Below, in pieces: positions 5,792-10,451 of a DNA stretch of 10,451 nucleotides; the first letter of the stretch is position 1, and each line of letters begins with the position of its first letter. The DNA lies in NCBI GenBank assembly GCA_900547295.1, contig URGK01000085.1:1-10451 (forward strand). Direction: 5' to 3'. The notes below the pieces were generated by a model that saw only the letters and a program-made list of their open reading frames with translations, had not been told where the DNA came from and ran no database searches. The translations under genes were made by a program, and so were the position numbers. The stretch comes from an uncultured Eubacteriales bacterium (GTDB lineage: Bacteria > Bacillota > Clostridia > Peptostreptococcales > Anaerovoracaceae).

Positions 5792-8787
5792 TTACTGTCC
5801 AGTTGGCTGATCGGGATTTTCCGGTTCAATCGGATCCTCAGGTTCCTCTGCCGGTTCATCCGGAACGTCAGGTTCCTGGTTGTCATAGGAAGGATCGGTT
5901 TTGTATTTATTCGGGTTGGAATTATGGAGATGGCAGTAATACTTAGGAAGCTTGTTTTCAAGAGCCTTTTCGGCATCTTTAGTTCCTGCGCTTACACTGA
6001 ATTTCTTTTCCTTTACATCAGGGCAGTCAGGTGTAGCAAGTTCTCCTGTTTCTGCGCAAATCTCAACGCTTTTTGAAAGACTAGGTATTGAAATCTTTGA
6101 CTGTGTACCCGAAATGAAATATTCACCGTTGTATCTGATTACATTTGACGGAGCAGATTTAAAGCTTGCCGCAGGCAGCTTTGCACAAATCTGTTTCATT
6201 ATCTTTGACCAAAGTCTCGCAGATGCCGTAGATCCCTCTGTAAGCTGTATGTTCACGTCGTTACCTATCCAAAGCGATGCTGAGTACTGAGGTGTAAATC
6301 CGCAGAACCATGCGTCAACTTTGTCATCTGTAGTACCTGTTTTACCGGCAACAGGCTGAACGCCTATTGCGGCAGCATTGGCAATACCGTTTGTAACTGT
6401 GGTTCTAAGTATATCGTCCATTATCCACGCAACACCCGGATCAAGCACTTCGTGCGATTCCTGAGTGCTCTTTAAGATTACATCTCCGTTTCTGTCAGTA
6501 ACCTTTGTATAAGCAACGGGCTCGGTGTAGGTTCCCAGGTTGGCAAGCGCTGTATATGCTCCTGCCATTTCGACAGGGGAGATACCTTTTGTCATACCTC
6601 CGAGAGCCAGTGCCGCAGCGTTCATATCGTTTACATCGCCTGTTTCAACAACAGAGGTTATACCGAATTTCTTAAGCTGCTCTGCCGCATATTCAGGGCC
6701 TACTTCTACGAATACCTTGACTGCGCATACGTTGATTGACTGCTGTACGGCTTCTCTCATTGTAACAAAGCCCTTGTAACCGCTGTAGAAGTTCTTAGGC
6801 CATACCTGACCGTTTACAGTCATTTTTGCATCGTTTATGACGCTGGCAGCAGACCAGTAGGAGCCGTATGTGCCTGATGCGTTTTCACCGTAATTGTCAT
6901 ATGCATATGTGAAGCTCTGCTTCTTGCCTGACTTGGCAGCTTCCATACCCTGCTGGAGAGCTGAGGAGTAAACTGCCAGAGGTTTGATTGATGAACCCGG
7001 CTGACGAGTGCTTATGGCTCTGTTGTAGAGCAGCCTTCCGGAAGCGCCTCTGCCGCCTATCATAGCTTTAATCTGAGCTGTTTCATTATCTATGATTACC
7101 ATAGCGCTCTGTGGCTGGTTAATCTTCTGTCTAAGTGTATAGTTTGAAGATTTTATAACCAGATTTGAGCCTGATTTGATGAAGAAATCAGAAGCTTTCT
7201 TTTGCTTGAAGAAATCCGCACTTATAATCATATTGCCTTTTTTGCTAAGTGATTTGTACTTGGCATCAATGGAAATCACGCCGCCCTCTATTGAATAGAA
7301 GAAGCCGTTTTCCCTTGTGTACATATTCTTGAATTCAATATTGTAGTCTGTCTTGCCATCGACTTCCGTCTTATAGAATGCAAGACGTTTGTTTTTCTTA
7401 ATCAGAAGTGATCCGTCTTTTCTCCATTTGAATTCTGACGGATAGAGGGTGAAATCACCGTCGCTGTTAAAATAGCTGCTGTAGTTGTAAAGCAGTATTC
7501 CGCCGCCTGTACCGAGAATATTGCCGTTTCCGTCAGTTCTGAGATTTGCGGTGCCCGGGAAGTTGCTTGTGTCTGCGTATTCTTTCTCTACAATTTCCTG
7601 TGCATCTGAACTTAAGGTTGTATAAATCTCAAGTCCTCCGTTGTAGACATAATCTCTTGCCTGCTGTTCACTCATTCCGTTGTTTTCCTGAAGATCTGCC
7701 ACGACCTCATCTATAACGTAGTCTGTGAAATATGAGGCGAATGAACTTGATGAAGAATTGCTCAGCTTCATATGTTTTTTGAGACTTGCGGAAAGAGCTT
7801 TATCTTTTTCTTCTGATGTGATATATCCCTGCTCGCACATAAATTCAAGGACTGTATCTCTTCTTTTTTTGGAGGCCTTGCCGTTGTAGTAGTAAATCCA
7901 GTCGTTGTCCTGCTCCAATATGTTCTTGTCATCGGAATTTACAGAACCCTTTTCAACTCTGAGCACCAGAGCGTTGGTGGTAGGGGACTGCGGCAGTGCT
8001 GCAAGCGCTGCACATTCAAGCAGGTCGAGGTCTTCAACGTCCTTGGAGAAATATGCGTTGGCCGCGGACTGTATGCCGTATGTGCCGTAGCCGAGATTGA
8101 TTGTATTAAGATACGCTTCGATAATCTGCTCCTTGGAGAGCTTGTTTTCAAGACATATCGTATAGTATGCCTCTTTGATTTTTCGCGCGTAGGTTCTTTC
8201 GTTGTCAAGGTATATATTCCTTGCAAGCTGCTGAGTAAGCGTACTTGTGCCGCTTATCTGCTCGCTGCTGAATATGCTGTCCTTGATAGCGCAACGCCGA
8301 TTGTACGCTTCCAGTCAACGCCCTCGTGGTCGTAAAAACGTTTGTCCTCAATGGAAACAATGGCATTTATCATATTTTCAGGAATCTGGGTATATTCAAC
8401 ATTTGTTCTGTTGCCGTCATCTCCCGAATATATGCTGTATAGCTGATTTCCATCATCATCATACAGGATAGAGCTTTCGTTTAAGAAAGAATATATGTTG
8501 TCGGGATCTATCTTCGGTGCCTTGGCTATGACAACCGCAGCGTATACGGCTGCAACCAGTACTGCCGCAAGGATTGCAAGAAGCAGTATTCTGATTATAC
8601 GTTTTGCCCGTGACGGTTTTTTGCCGGAGGATTTCTTTTTACCTCTTCTGCCGGCAGTTTTACTGTTTGCGGAAGTTTCCGAAGCAGTATCTTTATCATA
8701 AAAAGCAGCGGTTCTTCCCTTGCTTTTTTTTCTTGATTTCTTCACAGGTCTTTGTGGTATGTGTTCGTTGTTGTAGTTATCTGACAA
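5792..8787 (-). pseudogene. Class A (bifunctional, PBP1A-type) penicillin-binding protein with a one-base frameshift
   Basis: Two minus-strand open frames (8787 to about 8290, and about 8290 to 5792) together encode a normal class A PBP. Adding one base between 8290 and 8291 restores about 998 residues. Order: Lys/Arg-rich cytoplasmic tail (1-62), membrane helix (about 64-88), glycosyltransferase domain with catalytic Glu147 in EDKRFYDHEG and, past the break, GTSTLTQQLARNIYLDN and QIIEAYLN, a long linker domain, then the transpeptidase with SSIK (Ser about 599), SIN (about 684-686) and KTGT (about 816-819). The protein ends in an acidic Pro/Glu/Asp tail. It would polymerise and cross-link peptidoglycan outside the membrane. 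The TTG at 8787 is preferred because a TTG at 8805 lies on the GGCGGTGG ribosome binding site. As written the first frame stops at 8254, after 177 residues, within the glycosyltransferase domain. The intact remainder suggests a recent mutation or a sequencing error. Confidence 0.92.
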
Positions 8788-8823
8788 AACTCCACCGCCT
8801 TTCAAGTTACAAAAATATAGTAT

Positions 8824-8852
8824 ATTTTATCATATTTAAGGGCAGATTTAAA
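8824..8852 (-). promoter_or_regulatory. Probable promoter of the PBP gene
   Basis: On the minus strand, TTTAAA (8847-8852), a 17-base spacer and TAAAAT (8824-8829) preceded by TG (TGATAAAAT) form an extended -10 promoter. The expected start is about 30 bases before the TTG start codon. Motif match only. Confidence 0.45.
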
Positions 8853-8935
8853 GGTTTTTCTTGTAAACTGCAAAAAACCACTGACAAAACAGCATTGAAA
8901 TGTTAATGATTTTACCTTGCAATATTGGTATATAG

Positions 8936-8965
8936 GGCAGGTAAACAGCCGGATAAAGGCAGGTA
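8936..8965 (+). repeat. Pair of 8-bp direct repeats in the 8853-9132 intergenic region
   Basis: GGCAGGTA occurs at 8936-8943 and 8958-8965, 22 bases apart, about two helical turns. It lies between the divergent PBP and small-membrane-protein genes, so could be an operator, but the repeats are short and chance is likely. The rest of this gap holds no gene I can support. A weak -35/-10 pair for the rightward gene is at 9065-9070 (TTGAAA) and 9088-9093 (TAATGT, with TG before it). Confidence 0.25.
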
Positions 8966-9132
8966 TAAGTTTGCTTGATTAAAGTACAAAGAAGCTGTTT
9001 TAATTCCCTGCTCAGGCGTATTTCTGCCATCTGATACAAAAAACGACCACTTAACCGAAACAGCTTGAAACAAAGTTTTCCATATGCTAATGTTTAAAAA
9101 ACAGAACTAGTTATATAAGGGAGAAATTACAG

Positions 9133-9599
9133 ATGTTTAAGTATATGAAAGATGAAGAATGGGATATTCTAATTCCTGTTATATTAATACTGATTATATG
9201 TGTATTTGTTCTTAATCATTATGCGGAAGAAAACGCGGCAGAGAAAACATCTCCAGATGTAGGCGTTATGCTCTCTGACAGAGAGTTTGGTATAGCTCCG
9301 TATATTATGGGCTGTGACTGGATAGATGAGAAAGACGGACATAGAGAAAAAGTACCGTATGATGTAAGCAGTAAATATCTTATGGAAGTTGAAATAGGAG
9401 AAATGCAAAGGTTGTTACCGATAATGAACCGTTTACAAGCATACGGATAAAAGTTTTTCCTGAAGAATACCGCAATGATTATTCAAAGGGGATATTGATT
9501 TCAGAGAGCAGGGAGTTTATATGCAGTCCCGGCTGTACATATGCAATAGAAGTGGAATTCGGAAAAAATAAAAGAATGTATGCTTTTAAATGTGTTTAG
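9133..9599 (+). pseudogene. Small membrane-anchored protein of unknown function, frame broken by one base
   Basis: The first frame (9133-9450) encodes 105 residues but loses sense after residue 90. The -1 frame continues as a plausible protein (VTDNEPFTSIRIKVFPEEY and onward, with SPGCTYAIEVEFGKNKR) to a TAG at 9597-9599. Adding one A in GAAATG (9400-9405) restores 155 residues. A short charged start is followed by a membrane helix (about 11-28, ILIPVILILIICVFV) and then a polar, probably extracellular, domain with cysteines at 61 and near the end. AAGGGAG nine bases upstream supports the ATG at 9133. I do not recognise the family. It is followed after 33 bases by another small membrane-protein gene, probably in one operon ending at 9936-9967. 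Confidence 0.6.
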
Positions 9600-9632
9600 G
9601 ATATACTTGCTGATAGAAAGAGGTACTTGGAA

Positions 9633-9878
9633 ATGACCGGTAAACGAGTATTGGGATTTATAATAACCATATGTTGTATTATGACAATAGTATCAATTTT
9701 TATTTCAATTAAATCCTTATTATTATCAGTATCAATAGGCTTATTGCTATTTTTGGGATATGTTGCGAAATTTACAAAGTTTAAAGGCAATAATAGCAAA
9801 ACAGTGAGAGTTTGTTTCGGGATTATGGGAGGTATACTCGGGATTGTGATAGGAATGATTGTAACATCATTTTATTGA
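9633..9878 (+). CDS. Small integral membrane protein, function unknown
   Basis: An 81-residue, mostly hydrophobic protein with two helix-rich halves: residues about 6-41 (VLGFIITICCIMTIVSIF and SLLLSVSIGLLLFLGYV) and about 60-80 (VCFGIMGGILGIVIGMIV), separated by a basic polar loop (FTKFKGNNSKTVR). That suggests three membrane spans. The ATG at 9633 is chosen because AGAGGT lies eight bases upstream; a TTG at 9627 is too close to it. No known domain is recognised. It follows the broken 9133 gene at 33 bases and precedes a strong terminator, so the two are probably cotranscribed. Base composition is more AT-rich than in the spoVA or PBP genes, which may mean recent acquisition. Confidence 0.6.
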   Translation: MTGKRVLGFIITICCIMTIVSIFISIKSLLLSVSIGLLLFLGYVAKFTKFKGNNSKTVRVCFGIMGGILGIVIGMIVTSFY

Positions 9879-9935
9879 ATATGGATTGCTAAATAAGGTA
9901 TAAAATAAATATAGTGAAATCCCTTAGGAATGAGC

Positions 9936-9967
9936 GAGCAGCTGCTGTGAGGCGGCTGCTCCTTTTT
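9936..9967 (+). terminator. Intrinsic terminator of the small membrane-protein operon
   Basis: GAGCAGCTGC (9936-9945) pairs with GCGGCTGCTC (9952-9961) in a 10-bp stem with one G-U pair and a six-base loop, followed by CTTTTT. It lies 57 bases after the stop of the 9633 gene. Confidence 0.85.
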
Positions 9968-10130
9968 GATGGAGCTCTTCCCAAGGAGCGGATCCGGGGT
10001 TGCAGGAAGAGGATGAAGAGCCTTGGATAAAGAAAGTGTGAGATCGGTAGCGGCTTCTCGGCGCTTCTCTGGCGAGGGGGATGGAGGGCCGGTCCAGGTC
10101 ACTCTCCCCTGAGGCGAGACAAGCGTACAC
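9968..10130. other. GC-rich, inverted-repeat-rich non-coding segment
   Basis: This stretch is about 59% GC (95 of 160 bases counted in 9961-10120), while 10151-10260 is about 15% (17 of 110). No plus-strand frame is usable and the minus-strand open frames are low-complexity Pro/Ser/Arg-rich readings, so I treat it as non-coding. It can fold: GCTCTTC with GAAGAGC (9974-9980 and about 10014-10020), CGGATCCG palindrome (9989-9996), and a long hairpin of AGGGGGA with TCTCCCCT closing an inner TGGA/TCCA stem (about 10065-10119). It could be a structured RNA, an antisense regulator or a mobile-element relic. I recognise no known RNA family. Confidence 0.35.
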
Positions 10131-10157
10131 ACCAACTATTGCGAGCGTATACATCAA
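10123..10157 (+). repeat. Imperfect 13-bp direct repeats at the GC-rich/AT-rich boundary
   Basis: GCGTACACACCAA (10123-10135) and GCGTATACATCAA (10145-10157) differ at two positions and are 22 bases apart. They sit exactly where the GC-rich segment changes into the AT-rich stretch. Could be a protein-binding pair; function unknown. Confidence 0.35.
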
Positions 10158-10300
10158 TAAATAAATGATTATAAAAAATGAAAAATATAGAAAAATGGCA
10201 AAAATTATATAATACAAAACATAAGAGAATGAAATCATATAATTTATTAAACATCAGATTACAAATTACATGAAAATGTATGGATGATTTCACAAATCTA

Positions 10301-10330
10301 TTGGTCATTCAGCATGGATGCGCCTATAAT
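10301..10330 (+). promoter_or_regulatory. Promoter of the hydrophobic ORF at 10402
   Basis: A perfect -10, TATAAT (10325-10330), lies 18 bases after TTGGTC (10301-10306), a weak -35. The region upstream (10140-10300) is strongly AT-rich. The leader to the ATG would be about 65 bases and contains GC-rich bases with a GCGGCCGC palindrome (10374-10381). Confidence 0.5.
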
Positions 10331-10401
10331 GTAGTCATTGATTTTAATAGGTCAGGGCAATGGCGTCCATGGGGCGGCCGCTCTGGTGCAGGAGGGAAGA
10401 A

Positions 10402-10451
10402 ATGAATCTATCTATTCAAATTTTCCTGTCATTGGTCTTATCTGTGGTGGT
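10402..10451 (+). CDS. Hydrophobic protein, N terminus only (cut by window end)
   Basis: An ATG preceded at five bases by AGGAGGG (10390-10396) opens a frame of 16 codons to the window end: MNLSIQIFLSLVLSVV. The visible part is almost entirely hydrophobic, so it begins a membrane segment or signal sequence directly at the N terminus. With a TATAAT promoter upstream and a solitary setting it could be a small hydrophobic peptide (for example a type I toxin-like or holin-like product) or simply a membrane protein. The window does not allow a choice. Confidence 0.55.
   Translation, partial: MNLSIQIFLSLVLSVV

Noticed and set aside
5284..5976. 230-residue minus-strand open frame across the IS end, the HTH-like gene and the PBP C terminus
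   Set aside because: It runs antisense to a supported gene and through a terminator and the IS boundary, and its residue pattern is not protein-like.
8254..8320. Programmed ribosomal frameshift in the PBP gene
   Set aside because: The bases at the switch (GGC GTT GCG CTA) form no slippery heptamer, and class A PBPs are not known to use frameshifting.
9872..10238. Two overlapping minus-strand open frames across the GC-rich segment
   Set aside because: Both are open mainly because the segment lacks stops. The translations are low-complexity Pro/Ser/Arg-rich, without motifs or good start signals.
10374..10381. GCGGCCGC (NotI site) as a cloning artefact
   Set aside because: It is only 8 bases within a GC-rich leader and no vector-like sequence is seen around it; chance is sufficient.

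Overview
The window looks like part of the chromosome of an endospore-forming member of the Clostridia. It carries a spoVAC-spoVAD-spoVAE block with the short gene content usual in Clostridia, strong purine-rich ribosome binding sites, intrinsic terminators and moderate GC in the core genes. Genus cannot be fixed from the sequence alone.

Layout. Positions 1-1936 hold a leftward pair: maf (nucleotide pyrophosphatase) overlapping a HI0933/BaiN-like flavoprotein, closed by a terminator at about 90-128. At the extreme left is the ribosome binding site and start codon of another leftward gene that leaves the window. From a short divergent region (1937-2028) the rightward spoVAC-spoVAD-spoVAE operon (2029-3910) encodes a dipicolinate-channel module, with each gene overlapping the next. 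It is followed by an apparently complete IS110-family element of the IS1111 type (about 3968-5472): a DEDD transposase, perfect 15-bp subterminal inverted repeats, and a long structured right end that is a good candidate for the bridge (seek) RNA. The element lies between an extended -10 promoter (3913-3941) and a small HTH-like gene (5485-5760), and probably cut one from the other.

Positions 5792-8787 (leftward) hold a class A penicillin-binding protein whose reading frame is broken by one missing base near 8290. Rightward from 9133 are two small, unrecognised membrane-protein genes. The first also has a one-base frame break, near 9402. They end in a strong terminator (9936-9967). The last 480 bases hold a non-coding GC-rich segment (about 59% GC) rich in inverted repeats. 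It abuts a very AT-rich stretch (about 15% GC), then a TATAAT promoter and the first 16 codons of a hydrophobic protein cut by the window end.

Points most worth a second look: the candidate bridge RNA and junction promoter of the IS, its separation of a promoter from its gene, the two one-base deletions (decay or homopolymer sequencing error), and the GC-rich structured segment beside the small hydrophobic ORF.
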